Shown here one piece after another: positions 9,671 to 19,891 of a stretch of 64,000 nucleotides of DNA. Position numbers and translations under genes: made by a program. Each line of letters starts with the position of its first letter. Position 1 is the first letter of the stretch. The DNA comes from Aquincola agrisoli. Its GTDB lineage: Bacteria; Pseudomonadota; Gammaproteobacteria; Burkholderiales; Burkholderiaceae_C. The notes beneath the pieces are model-generated. The model was not told the origin of the DNA. It did not search any database and worked only from the letters and a program-made list of their open reading frames with translations. The DNA lies in NCBI RefSeq assembly GCF_036621135.1, contig NZ_JAZIBG010000054.1:1-64000 (forward strand). The letters run 5' to 3'.

Positions 9671-11385
9671 GCGGATTCCTTCAGGGGCTCCTCGGCCCGG
9701 TTCATGCTCTCGGGGGCGCTCACGCCCAGCAGGGCCAGCGCGTTGCGCAGCACCTGGCGCGTGGCATCCAGCAGCGCCAGGCGGGCACGCGACAGTTCGG
9801 CGTCGTCGACCAGGAAGCGCTCGGCCGCGTAGTAGCTGTGGAAGGCGGCCGCCACATCGCGCAGGTAGAACGCCACGTCGTGCGGCGCCAGGCTGGCCGC
9901 GGCCCGCTGCAGCATGGCCGGGTAGTCGGCCAGCTTCAGCATCAGCGACAGTTCGGTCGGCGCAACAAGGCGCGACAGGTCGGCCTGCGCCAGTTCGCCG
10001 GCGCCCGCCTTGGCCAGCACCGAGCAGATGCGCGCATGCGCGTACTGCACGTAGAACACCGGGTTCTCGTCGTTCTGCTTCAGCGCGAGGTCGATGTCGA
10101 AGGTGAACTCGGTGTCGGCCTTGCGGCTGATCAGGAAGAAGCGCACCGCGTCGCGGCTGGTCCAGTCGATCAGGTCGCGCAGCGTCACGTAGCTGCCGGC
10201 GCGCTTGCTGATCTTCACTTCGGCGCCGTCGCGCACCACGCGCACCATCGTGTTCAGCACGTAGTCGGGGTAGCCGGGCGGGATGCCGGCGTTGGCCGCC
10301 TGCAGGCCGGCGCGCACCCGGGCGATCGTGCCGTGGTGGTCGGTGCCCTGGCAGTTGATGACCTTCTCGAAGCCGCGCTCCCACTTGGCGATGTGGTACG
10401 CCACGTCCGGCAGGAAGTACGTGAACGTGCCGTCGGACTTGCGCATCACGCGGTCCTTGTCGTCGCCGTAGTCCGTGCTCTTCAGCCACAGAGCGCCGTC
10501 CAGCTCGTAGGTCTTGCCGGCGGCGACGAGCCGCTCGACCGTCTGCGCGACGCGGCCGGAGGTGTAGAGGCTGCTTTCCAGGTAGTAGCTGTCGAACTGG
10601 ACGCCGAAGGCCTGCAGGTCCAGGTCCTGCTCGTGGCGCAGGTACGCCACCGCGAACTGGCGGATGCCGTCGAGGTCGTCCGGGTCGCCGGAGGCGGTGA
10701 ACTCGCGGTCGTCGGCCTTGACGGTCTTCTTCGCGAGGAAATCGGCGGCGATGTCGGCGATGTAGTCGCCGTTGTAGGCACTCTCGGGCCAGCCGGCGTC
10801 GCCGGGCTTCAGGCCCTGGATGCGCGCCTGCGTGGAGGCGGCCAGTGTGGCGATCTGCACGCCGGCGTCGTTGTAGTAGAACTCGCGGGTGACGTCGAAG
10901 CCCTGCGTCTCGAACAGGTGCGACAGGCTGTCGCCCAGCGCGCCCTGGCGGGCATGGCCGACGTGCAGGGGGCCGGTCGGGTTGGCCGAGACGAACTCCA
11001 CCATCAGCTTGTGGCCATGGGCCGGCTGGCGGCCGAAGCCGTCGCCGGCGGCCCGCACCTCGGCGACGACGGCCTGCTTGGCGGCGTCCTTCAAGCGCAG
11101 GTTGATGAAGCCGGGGCCGGCGATCTCCAGCGCCGACACCCAGCGTTCGACGGCCGGCTGGCGCTTCAGCGCCTCGACGAGCGCCTGGGCCAGTTCACGG
11201 GGGTTCTTCTTCAGCCCGCGCGCGAGCTGCATCGCCGCGGTGACCGCGAGGTCGCCGTGCGAGGCCTGCTTGGGCGACTCGAATTCGAGGGCATCGGGGG
11301 AGGGGAGCGACGGGCCGGGTTCGGGGGCCAGTTCCGCGACCGCTGCGCGCAAGGCGGAGAGCAAGTCCTGCTTGGCTTGGATCAT
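9667..11385 (-). CDS. argS: Arginyl-tRNA synthetase
   Basis: This class I synthetase charges tRNA-Arg. The 572-residue protein (E. coli about 577) has the N-terminal Add1 domain, the HIGH-type motif as HVGH at residues 141-144 (NPTGPLHVGHARQGA), a degenerate KMSKS region (EVKISKRAGSYVTL) and the C-terminal DALR anticodon-binding domain. It starts with ATG at 11385 and overlaps the SPOR gene by four bases at its 3' end. Confidence 0.96.
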   Translation of the reverse strand: MIQAKQDLLSALRAAVAELAPEPGPSLPSPDALEFESPKQASHGDLAVTAAMQLARGLKKNPRELAQALVEALKRQPAVERWVSALEIAGPGFINLRLKDAAKQAVVAEVRAAGDGFGRQPAHGHKLMVEFVSANPTGPLHVGHARQGALGDSLSHLFETQGFDVTREFYYNDAGVQIATLAASTQARIQGLKPGDAGWPESAYNGDYIADIAADFLAKKTVKADDREFTASGDPDDLDGIRQFAVAYLRHEQDLDLQAFGVQFDSYYLESSLYTSGRVAQTVERLVAAGKTYELDGALWLKSTDYGDDKDRVMRKSDGTFTYFLPDVAYHIAKWERGFEKVINCQGTDHHGTIARVRAGLQAANAGIPPGYPDYVLNTMVRVVRDGAEVKISKRAGSYVTLRDLIDWTSRDAVRFFLISRKADTEFTFDIDLALKQNDENPVFYVQYAHARICSVLAKAGAGELAQADLSRLVAPTELSLMLKLADYPAMLQRAAASLAPHDVAFYLRDVAAAFHSYYAAERFLVDDAELSRARLALLDATRQVLRNALALLGVSAPESMNRAEEPLKESA

Positions 11386-11472
11386 GGGCGGATTCTAAGT
11401 TGGGGTGCCCCCGCCTCGCGCCGCGCACGGCCGGCTCAAGCGGCGCCGCCCAATGGCCGAAGATAGACGGTG

Positions 11473-12846
11473 ATGTCCGCCGCCGACCGTACGACTCCCC
11501 TGCCCGTCGCGCCGGCCGCCGCGGCGGATCCGTCGTTGCCGGCGGCCATCGGCAAGTACCGGGTGCTGCGCCGCCTCGGCGAAGGCGCGACCAGCGAGGT
11601 TTTCCTCGCGCGCGACGAGTTCCACCAGCGCGACGTCGCGCTCAAGCGCGTGCGCCTGCCGGAGCACGACGGCGGCATCGAGCCGCGCTACTTCGAGAAA
11701 TTCTTCGCCGCGGAGGCGGCGCTCGTCGGCCGGCTCCAGCATCCGAACGTGGTGCAGATCTTCGATGCCGTCGAAGACCCGGCCGCGCCCTACCTGGTGA
11801 TGGAGCACGTCCGCGGCTTCACGCTGCGGCGTTTCTGCCGGGCCGACCAGCTGCTGTCGCTGGAGCAGATCGTCGAGATCGGCTTCAAGTGCGCGATGGC
11901 GCTCGGCTACGTCTACCGGCAGGGGCTGATCCACCGCGACGTCAAGCCGGCCAACCTGCTGGCGGTGGTCGAGGGCGACCAGGTCATCGACGTGAAGGTG
12001 ACGGACTTCGGCAGCGTGCTCAACCTGCGCTCCGACCGCACGCAGATCTTCCGCGTCGGCTCGCTCGCCTACATGTCGCCGGAGCAGCTCGACGGCAGCA
12101 CGCTCGACTGCCGGGCCGACATCTACTCGCTCGGCGCGGTGCTCTACCACCTGATCGCCGGCCGCCCGCCGTTCGACGCCGACACGCAGCCGGCGCTCAT
12201 GAACCAGATCTACACGCAGGAGCCGCCGCCGCTGACGGCGCTGCGCGACGGCGTGCCGCCCCGCCTCGACGCGCTGGTGCGCGGCGCGCTCGCCAAGACA
12301 CCGGACGGCCGGCCGGCCGACTGGGAAGCCTTCGCGCAAGGCCTGTCGGCGCTGGTGGCCAACCGCGAGGTGCCACGCGGCAAGCTCCAGGGCGTACTCG
12401 ATTCGGAACGCTTCACGCTGCTGCGGCAGCTGGAGTTCTTTGCCGGCTTCGGCGACGTCGAGCTGTGGGAAGTGGTGCACCGCGCGAAGTGGCAGCGCTT
12501 CAAGTATGGCCACGCGCTGTACAAGCGCGGCGAGGAAGGCAACACCTTCCACATCGTCGCGCAGGGCGGTGTCGACGTGTACCGCGATGGCGAGCGTGTC
12601 GCCTCGCTGGGGGCGGGCACGTCGGTGGGCGAAATGGCCTATTTGGCGCCGAACCCCGAGCTGCGCCTGCACAGTGCCGACGTGCTCGTCACCCTGCCGA
12701 CCACCACGGTCTCCTTCACGCCCGAGACGCTGGAGCAGTTGTCCGTCGGCACCCGGCACCTGTTCGACAAGGCGTTCATCCGGGTCCTGGTGCGCCGCCT
12801 GCACGCCGCGCACGAGCGGCTGGCGCATCCCCGCCGAATTCTGTAG
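11473..12846 (+). CDS. Ser/Thr protein kinase with C-terminal cyclic-nucleotide-binding-like domain
   Basis: A 457-residue cytoplasmic Hanks-type kinase (about residues 28-290) joined to a CAP_ED-like domain (about 310-430). Kinase motifs are complete: glycine loop LGEGATSEVF, lysine in VALKRV, catalytic loop HRDVKPANLL, DFGS, and SPEQ in place of APE. In the second domain the phosphate-binding cassette reads VGEMAYLAPNPELRLHSADV; the arginine normally just before the S/T-A pair is a histidine, so cNMP binding is doubtful and the domain may sense something else. There is no transmembrane helix. ATG 11473 is used; a GTG directly before it (11470) is possible. Substrate unknown. Confidence 0.88.
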   Translation: MSAADRTTPLPVAPAAAADPSLPAAIGKYRVLRRLGEGATSEVFLARDEFHQRDVALKRVRLPEHDGGIEPRYFEKFFAAEAALVGRLQHPNVVQIFDAVEDPAAPYLVMEHVRGFTLRRFCRADQLLSLEQIVEIGFKCAMALGYVYRQGLIHRDVKPANLLAVVEGDQVIDVKVTDFGSVLNLRSDRTQIFRVGSLAYMSPEQLDGSTLDCRADIYSLGAVLYHLIAGRPPFDADTQPALMNQIYTQEPPPLTALRDGVPPRLDALVRGALAKTPDGRPADWEAFAQGLSALVANREVPRGKLQGVLDSERFTLLRQLEFFAGFGDVELWEVVHRAKWQRFKYGHALYKRGEEGNTFHIVAQGGVDVYRDGERVASLGAGTSVGEMAYLAPNPELRLHSADVLVTLPTTTVSFTPETLEQLSVGTRHLFDKAFIRVLVRRLHAAHERLAHPRRIL

Positions 12847-12868
12847 CCCGACGGCAGGCGGGTTGCGC

Positions 12869-12884
12869 TGGCGCCGGAGCGCCA
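12869..12884 (+). terminator. Short hairpin after the kinase gene
   Basis: TGGCGC-cgga-GCGCCA lies 23 bases after the kinase stop. The stem is only 6 bp and no T-run follows, so a terminator role is tentative. The rest of the 146-base gap holds the ribosome-binding site of the next gene (AAGGAG) and no other signal I can recognise. Confidence 0.3.
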
Positions 12885-12992
12885 ATGCGGTGCACCATGG
12901 CGCTTGTACAGCCGTTGTAGGCGTGCCGGCGACGTGCCGGGGCCGCGCGGCCGTCGCGGCCATCCCACCCCGTTCGAGAAAAAGGAGAGTTC

Positions 12993-13328
12993 ATGAAGCA
13001 CCTGATGAGCGCCGTGGCGCTGAGCCTGGCCGCCCTGTCGACCGCCGCCGTGGCGGCCGACGAGAAGCCGGCCCCGGACGCCCCCGCCGGCATCTCGGCC
13101 GCCCAGGCGAAGCAGGGCGAGAAGCTCGGCGCCTGCAGCAAGGAGGCCTCCGCGAAGGGCCTGAAGGGTGAAGAGCGCAACAAGTACCTGTCGGCCTGCG
13201 CAAAAGGGGACGACAAGAAGGTCACCCAGGGCCAGAAGCTCGGCGCCTGCAGCAAGGAAGCCGCGGCCAAGGGCCTGAAGGGCGAGGAGCGCAACAAGTA
13301 CCTGTCGGCCTGCGCCAAGGGCGCCTGA
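12993..13328 (+). CDS. PsiF-repeat periplasmic protein
   Basis: A 111-residue secreted protein of unknown function. It has a Sec signal peptide (MKHLMSAVALSLAALSTAAVAA) and two PsiF repeats, each with the pattern LGACSKEA-AKGLKGEERNKYLSACAK, with two cysteines per repeat. The repeats are nearly identical also at DNA level (about 13114-13209 and 13228-13323, offset 114 bases), indicating a recent internal duplication. E. coli PsiF is phosphate-starvation induced, but no Pho box is evident here. The start is supported by AAGGAG 8 bases upstream. Confidence 0.88.
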   Translation: MKHLMSAVALSLAALSTAAVAADEKPAPDAPAGISAAQAKQGEKLGACSKEASAKGLKGEERNKYLSACAKGDDKKVTQGQKLGACSKEAAAKGLKGEERNKYLSACAKGA

Positions 13329-13347
13329 CGGGCCGCCCGGTGCGCCG

Positions 13348-14259
13348 TCAGCCCCGGCCGTGCCAGTAGGCCGGGCTGCCGTAGGCCTGCTTGACGAAGT
13401 CGATCCACAGCCTCACCCGCAGCGGCAGGTGCTTGGCGTGCGGGAACACGGCGTAGATGCCGTTCGGCGGCGCGATGAAGTCGTCGAGCACCGTCATCAG
13501 TTCGCCGCGCGCCACTTCCGCCTCCACCTCCCAGGTGCTGCGCCAGGCGATGCCCAGGCCGGCGAGGCACCAGTCGTGCAGCACCTGGCCGTCGGTGCAG
13601 TCGAGCCGGCCGGCCGGACGCAGGTGGTGGGTGCGGCCTTCCATCGCAAACGCCCAGCCGCGCGACTGGCTGGCGTCCGAACTCAACGTCAGGCATTCGT
13701 GGCGTGCCAGGTCCGAGGGCTGCTTCGGCACGCCCGCGCGCTTCAGGTAGGCCGGCGTCGCGACGCACAGCCGCCGGTTGTCGGCCAGCCGCACGCTCAC
13801 CAGGCTGGAGTCCGGCAGGTCGCCGACGCGGATCGCACAGTCGAAGCCCTCATGGACGATGTCGACCACCCGGTCGGCGAGGTTCAGCGAGACGTGCACG
13901 TCGGGGTGCTCGGCCAGGAAGCGTGGCACCAGCGGCGCCACGTGCCGGCGCCCGAAGCCCGCCGGCGCGGTGATGCGCAGCAGGCCGTTGGCCCGCGCGC
14001 CGCCGGCGCTGACGCCCGATTCGGCGTTCGCCAGGTCGGCCAGCAGGCGCTGGCAGTCTTCCAGGAAGGCGCTGCCCTCGTGCGTGAGCGAGATGCGCCG
14101 CGTGGTGCGCACCAGCAGCTTGACGCCCAGGCGCGCTTCCAGCGCGTCGATGCGGCGGCCGATCACCGCAGGCGCCACGCCTTCGAGCTGCGCCGCCGCG
14201 GTGAGGCTGCCCTTGGTCGCCACGGCGACGAAGGATTCGATCTGCTTGAGCCGGTCCAT
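13348..14259 (-). CDS. LysR-family transcriptional regulator
   Basis: A 303-residue regulator with an N-terminal winged HTH (residues 1-60, FVAVATKGSLTAAAQLEGVAPAVIGRRIDALEARLG) and a periplasmic-binding-protein-like effector domain (from about residue 90). The sequence style (RTTRRISLTHEGSAFLEDC, IRVGDLPDSSLVSVRLADNRR) is that of the CrgA/DmlR subgroup. The target is unknown: the upstream neighbour gdhA is on the same strand and not divergent, so the usual divergent-target rule gives no lead. Confidence 0.88.
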   Translation of the reverse strand: MDRLKQIESFVAVATKGSLTAAAQLEGVAPAVIGRRIDALEARLGVKLLVRTTRRISLTHEGSAFLEDCQRLLADLANAESGVSAGGARANGLLRITAPAGFGRRHVAPLVPRFLAEHPDVHVSLNLADRVVDIVHEGFDCAIRVGDLPDSSLVSVRLADNRRLCVATPAYLKRAGVPKQPSDLARHECLTLSSDASQSRGWAFAMEGRTHHLRPAGRLDCTDGQVLHDWCLAGLGIAWRSTWEVEAEVARGELMTVLDDFIAPPNGIYAVFPHAKHLPLRVRLWIDFVKQAYGSPAYWHGRG

Positions 14260-14347
14260 CGCTTGAAAATACCCGCAGTGAGGGTTTCAATCAAGCCGAT
14301 CTCGCCATGAATCCGTGACGCTGGCCGATCCAATCGGCCCCGGCGCC

Positions 14348-15691
<1,344 letters not shown>

Positions 15692-16028
15692 CGGTCTCGT
15701 CCAGGAAGTCCAAAGATGGTGCGCAACGCACCAGTGAACGCATTGTTATGCATTTATTTGGTGCTCTCATGCGCGGAATGCATTGAGTTGGGGCGCGACG
15801 TGCCGGCTTGGCCGTTCGAATAGCGTTGCGTCCGATCGCAATCCAAGGCCTTGCAGGCAGGATCACGACGGTTTGGAACATGAGTGGCCGGCAGGATTCA
15901 TGCACTGGGCGTAAAGATCCTGCGCGGCGGAAGCGGCCAATCGCAACGCCGCACTGGCATAGAGTGCGCGACATCCCGTGCCCGCGATCGCGCCGGCACG
16001 CCCGCCCCACCGCCGCCGAGGACACACC
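15692..16028. other. Divergent intergenic region gdhA/glcB
   Basis: This gap has no convincing gene. It is more AT-rich than its surroundings at about 15735-15790 (for example attgttatgcatttatttgg), where promoter elements of gdhA and perhaps glcB should lie. A small inverted pair GCAT-tgtt-ATGC overlaps this stretch on the gdhA side. The glcB start has GAGGA 8 bases upstream. No operator is recognisable. Confidence 0.4.
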
Positions 16029-18218
16029 ATGACCGACCGCACCGCCGCTCATCGCCTGCAGGTTTCGACCGACCTCTACCGCTTCATCGAAGACAAGGTG
16101 CTGCCGGGCACCGGCGTCGACAGCGCCGCGTTCTGGCAGGGCTTCGATGCCATCGTCCACGACCTCGCGCCCAAGAATGCCGCCTTGCTGGCGGAACGCG
16201 ACCGCCTGCAGGCCGAGCTCGACCGCTGGCATTCGAAGAACCCCGGCCCGATCGCCGACATGCCGGCGTACCGCGCCTTCCTCGAGTCGATCGGCTACCT
16301 GCAGCCGCAGCCGGCCAGCGTGCAGACGACCACGTCGAACGTCGATGCCGAGCTGGCCGTGCAGGCCGGCCCGCAGCTCGTCGTGCCCATCCTGAACGCG
16401 CGCTACGCGCTGAACGCCGCCAACGCCCGCTGGGGCTCGCTGTACGACGCGCTGTACGGCACCGACGCCATTCCCGAGACCGGCGGCGCCGATAAAGGCA
16501 AAGGCTACAACCCGGCCCGCGGCGCCAAGGTCATCGCCTTCGCACGCAAGTTCCTCGACGAATCGGCCCCGCTGGCCAGCGGCTCGCACGCGGACGCCAC
16601 CGGCTACCGCGTCGAAGGCGGTCAGCTGGTCGTCGCGCTGAAGACCGGCGCCAGCGGCCTGGCCGACGCGGCCCAGTTCGTCGGCTACCAAGGCGACGCC
16701 GCCGCGCCCACCTCGGTGCTGCTGGCGCACAACGGCCTGCACATCGACATCCAGATCGACCGCAGCACCCCGATCGGCCAAACCGACGCCGCCGGCGTCA
16801 GCGACCTGGTGCTCGAAGCCGCGCTGTCGACCATCCTCGACCTGGAAGACTCCGTCGCCGTGGTCGACGCCGCCGACAAGGTGGTGGCCTACGGCAACTG
16901 GCTCGGCATCCAGCAGGGCACGCTGACCGAGGAAGTCGCCAAGGGCGGCACCACCTTCACCCGCCGTCTGAATCCCGACCGCGAGTACAAGGGCGCGGCG
17001 GGCGGCACCGTCACGCTGCACGGCCGCTCGCTGATGTTCGTGCGCAACGTCGGCCACCTGATGACCAACCCGGCCATCCTGTGGGACGGCGGCAAGGAGA
17101 TCCCGGAAGGGATCATGGACGCGGTCATCACCACGACCATCGCGCTGCACGACCTGAAGCGCCGCGGCGGCACCGGCGTGCGCAACTCGCGCGCCGGCTC
17201 GGTCTACATCGTCAAGCCGAAGATGCACGGCCCGGCCGAAGTGGCCTTCGCCGCCGAGCTGTTCGACCGCGTCGAGCAGCTGCTTGGCCTGCCGGCCAAC
17301 ACGGTGAAGCTGGGCATCATGGACGAGGAGCGCCGCACCAGCGTGAACCTGAAGGCCTGCATCGCCGCCGCCTCGGCCCGCGTGGCCTTCATCAACACCG
17401 GCTTCCTCGACCGCACCGGCGACGAGATGCACACCTGCATGCGCGGCGGCGCGGTGATGCGCAAGGGCGACATGAAGTCGAGCGCCTGGATCCAGGCCTA
17501 CGAGCGCAACAACGTGCTGGTCGGCCTCTCCTGCGGCCTGCGTGGCCGCGCGCAGATCGGCAAGGGCATGTGGGCCATGCCCGACCTGATGGCCGCGATG
17601 CTGGAGCAGAAGATCGCCCACCCGAAGGCCGGCGCCAACACTGCCTGGGTGCCGTCGCCGACCGCCGCCACGCTGCACGCGTTGCACTACCACCAGGTAA
17701 GCGTGAGCGCGGTGCAGCAGGAGCTCGAAAAGATCGACGCCAACGCGGAGCGCGACACGCTGCTGAACGGCCTGCTCCAGGTGCCCATCGTCGGCAAGCC
17801 GGCATGGTCCGCCGCGGAGATCCAGCAGGAGCTCGACAACAACGCGCAGGGCATCCTGGGCTACGTGGTGCGCTGGATCGACCAGGGCATCGGCTGCTCG
17901 AAGGTGCCCGACATCCACGACGTCGGCCTGATGGAAGACCGCGCGACGCTGCGCATCTCCAGCCAGCACATGGCCAACTGGCTGCTGCACGGCATCGTCA
18001 CCGAGGCGCAGATCCACGAGACCTTCCAGCGCATGGCCAAGGTCGTCGACGGCCAGAACGCCGGCGATCCGCTGTACCAGCCGATGGCCGGCCACTTCGA
18101 CACCTCCTACGCCTACCGCGCCGCGCTCGACCTCGTGCTGAAGGGCCTGGACCAGCCCAGCGGCTACACCGAGCCCCTGCTGCACGCGTGGCGCCTGAAA
18201 GTGAAGGCGAACGCCTGA
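16029..18218 (+). CDS. glcB: Malate synthase G
   Basis: Malate synthase G condenses glyoxylate with acetyl-CoA to malate, completing the glyoxylate bypass or glycolate use. The 729-residue monomeric-type enzyme has the usual length, with TIM-barrel segments TLHGRSLMFVRNVGHLM, RRGGTGVRNSRAGSVYIVKP, MDEERRTSVNLKACI and the C-terminal clamp with GCSKVPDIHDVGLMEDRATL. I chose ATG 16029 (MTDRTAAHRLQV), which follows GAGGA; a longer open frame upstream has no family match. No glc oxidase or isocitrate lyase gene is adjacent. A dispersed repeat begins two bases after the stop codon. Confidence 0.96.
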   Translation: MTDRTAAHRLQVSTDLYRFIEDKVLPGTGVDSAAFWQGFDAIVHDLAPKNAALLAERDRLQAELDRWHSKNPGPIADMPAYRAFLESIGYLQPQPASVQTTTSNVDAELAVQAGPQLVVPILNARYALNAANARWGSLYDALYGTDAIPETGGADKGKGYNPARGAKVIAFARKFLDESAPLASGSHADATGYRVEGGQLVVALKTGASGLADAAQFVGYQGDAAAPTSVLLAHNGLHIDIQIDRSTPIGQTDAAGVSDLVLEAALSTILDLEDSVAVVDAADKVVAYGNWLGIQQGTLTEEVAKGGTTFTRRLNPDREYKGAAGGTVTLHGRSLMFVRNVGHLMTNPAILWDGGKEIPEGIMDAVITTTIALHDLKRRGGTGVRNSRAGSVYIVKPKMHGPAEVAFAAELFDRVEQLLGLPANTVKLGIMDEERRTSVNLKACIAAASARVAFINTGFLDRTGDEMHTCMRGGAVMRKGDMKSSAWIQAYERNNVLVGLSCGLRGRAQIGKGMWAMPDLMAAMLEQKIAHPKAGANTAWVPSPTAATLHALHYHQVSVSAVQQELEKIDANAERDTLLNGLLQVPIVGKPAWSAAEIQQELDNNAQGILGYVVRWIDQGIGCSKVPDIHDVGLMEDRATLRISSQHMANWLLHGIVTEAQIHETFQRMAKVVDGQNAGDPLYQPMAGHFDTSYAYRAALDLVLKGLDQPSGYTEPLLHAWRLKVKANA

Positions 18219-18220
18219 AT

Positions 18221-18301
18221 GGCGCACCCGGTGCCATGAAATACATGGCACCACCCGAGAGGGTTGCGCGGCCTGCTTGGGGCGGCCCGGCGCTGGCTGC
18301 G
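18221..18301. repeat. Dispersed 3'-end repeat (diverged copy)
   Basis: This 81-base element starts right after the glcB stop and is a diverged copy of the 87-base unit found in tandem after glpV. It carries a perfect 9-bp hairpin, GGTGCCATG-aaata-CATGGCACC (18230-18252), and a second block (18270-18297) identical over 28 bases to the later copies. It could act as a transcript 3'-end structure. Confidence 0.75.
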
Positions 18302-18383
18302 TAGGCTGCCCGGGCGAGCGGGCATGCCCTTTGCGGGATGATCGGCGCTTCGTTCCTCGCGCCGCGCCGGCGCCCGCAACCGT

Positions 18384-19838
18384 TTGATCTCCTCGTCCGC
18401 CGAAGCCCTGGCCGTGCGCCACGGGCCCAACTACCGCTGGTGGGTGCTCGTCGCCGTGATGGTGGGCACGATGGCGTCGATCATGTCGTCGACCATCGTC
18501 AACGTGGCGGTGCCCGACATGAGCGACGCCTTCACGCTCGGCCAGGAGCGTGCGCAGTGGATGTCCGCCGGCTTCATGGCGGCGATGACCGTCTCGATGC
18601 TGGTCACGCCCTGGCTGCTCGACCGCTTCGGCCTGCGCGGCACCTACGTCGGCGTCACGCTGCTGCTGATGCTCGGCGGCATCGGCGGCGGACTGGGCCG
18701 CAGCTACGAATGGGTGCTCGCGATGCGCGTGGCCGAAGGCCTGGCCGCCGGCATCATGCAGCCCATACCGGCCATCGTCGTCATGCGCATCTTCGGTCCG
18801 CACGAGCAGGGCAAGGCGATGGGCGTGTTCGGCATGGGCTCGGTGCTGGCGCCGGCCATCGGCCCCAGCATCGGCGGCGTGCTGGTCGAGCACTTCGGGT
18901 GGCGCTCGATCTTCTTCGTCGTGGTGCCGTTCTGCGTGGTCGCGCTGCTGCTGGCGCGCCGCTACCTGCCCAGCCGCGCCGCGCCGCATGAAGACGCGCT
19001 GCCCGCCCGGCTCGACGTCTGGAGCCTCGGGCTGATCGCGATGGCGATCGTCGCGCTGCTCAACGGCATGGTCGAGCTGCGCGAGGCCGAAGCCGGCGTG
19101 CCGCTGCTGGCCATCGTCCTGCTGGCGGCCGCCGCCGCCGGCATCGTCGCCTTCGTGCTGCTGCAGCGCCGCGCGGCACAGCCGCTGATGGCCCCGGCGC
19201 TCTTCGGCTACCGCGCCTTCGCGATGGGCGGCTGCGTCGCCTTCATCTACGGCATGGCGCTGTTCGGCTCCACCTACCTGGTGCCGGTGTTCATGCAGAC
19301 CGCGCTGCGGCTGCCGCCCTCGCAGGCCGGCGCGGTGCTGTTCCCGGCGGGCATCGCGCTGGCCATCACCATCCCCTGGGGCGGCCGGCTGGCCGACCGT
19401 GTGCCGGTGCACCGGCTGGTGACGCTGGGCATCCTGCTGCTCGCAGCCTCGTTCGCGCTGATGCTGACCGTGAGCCTCGGCACCGCGCTGGCCGTCATCG
19501 CGCTGTGGGCGGTGGTGGGCCGCGTGGGGCTGGGCTTCGTGCTGCCCTCGCTCAACCTCGGCGCGGTGCGTGCGGTGGAGCCGGCGCTCATCGCGCAGGG
19601 CGCGAGCGTCATCAACTTCCTGCGCCAGCTCGGCGGCGCGGTGGGCGTGAGCCTCACCGGCATCGTGCTGGAGTGGCGGCTGCAGGCGCACGGCGCGGGG
19701 CTGGGCAGCGGCTCGACGGCGGGCCAACTTGCCGCCTTCCACGAGGCCTTCGCGATGCTGGCGCTGGTCACCGCCGTGGCGGCCGCGGCGGCGTGGCGCA
19801 TGCGGGCTGCGCCGGGGGCGGGGAAGGCGCGCTCCTAG
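18384..19838 (+). CDS. MFS multidrug exporter, DHA2 (EmrB/QacA) family
   Basis: A 484-residue inner-membrane proton antiporter with about 14 hydrophobic helices. DHA2 motifs include an N-terminal helix with VVNVAVPDM-like sequence (SSTIVNVAVPDMSDAF), motif A as WLLDRFGLRG, and motif C-like GSVLAPAIGPSIGGVL. The substrate is unknown. There is no ATG at the front; TTG 18384 is the earliest reasonable start and GTG 18414 is an alternative, both without a clear ribosome-binding site. No emrA-type fusion protein or regulator is adjacent. The stop codon overlaps a TAGAAT hexamer that may be the -10 of the next gene. Confidence 0.85.
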   Translation: MISSSAEALAVRHGPNYRWWVLVAVMVGTMASIMSSTIVNVAVPDMSDAFTLGQERAQWMSAGFMAAMTVSMLVTPWLLDRFGLRGTYVGVTLLLMLGGIGGGLGRSYEWVLAMRVAEGLAAGIMQPIPAIVVMRIFGPHEQGKAMGVFGMGSVLAPAIGPSIGGVLVEHFGWRSIFFVVVPFCVVALLLARRYLPSRAAPHEDALPARLDVWSLGLIAMAIVALLNGMVELREAEAGVPLLAIVLLAAAAAGIVAFVLLQRRAAQPLMAPALFGYRAFAMGGCVAFIYGMALFGSTYLVPVFMQTALRLPPSQAGAVLFPAGIALAITIPWGGRLADRVPVHRLVTLGILLLAASFALMLTVSLGTALAVIALWAVVGRVGLGFVLPSLNLGAVRAVEPALIAQGASVINFLRQLGGAVGVSLTGIVLEWRLQAHGAGLGSGSTAGQLAAFHEAFAMLALVTAVAAAAAWRMRAAPGAGKARS

Positions 19839-19891
19839 AATCCGGCGCCATGTCGAACGACGAAGACGCGTTCACTGCCGGAGGAGGTGCG

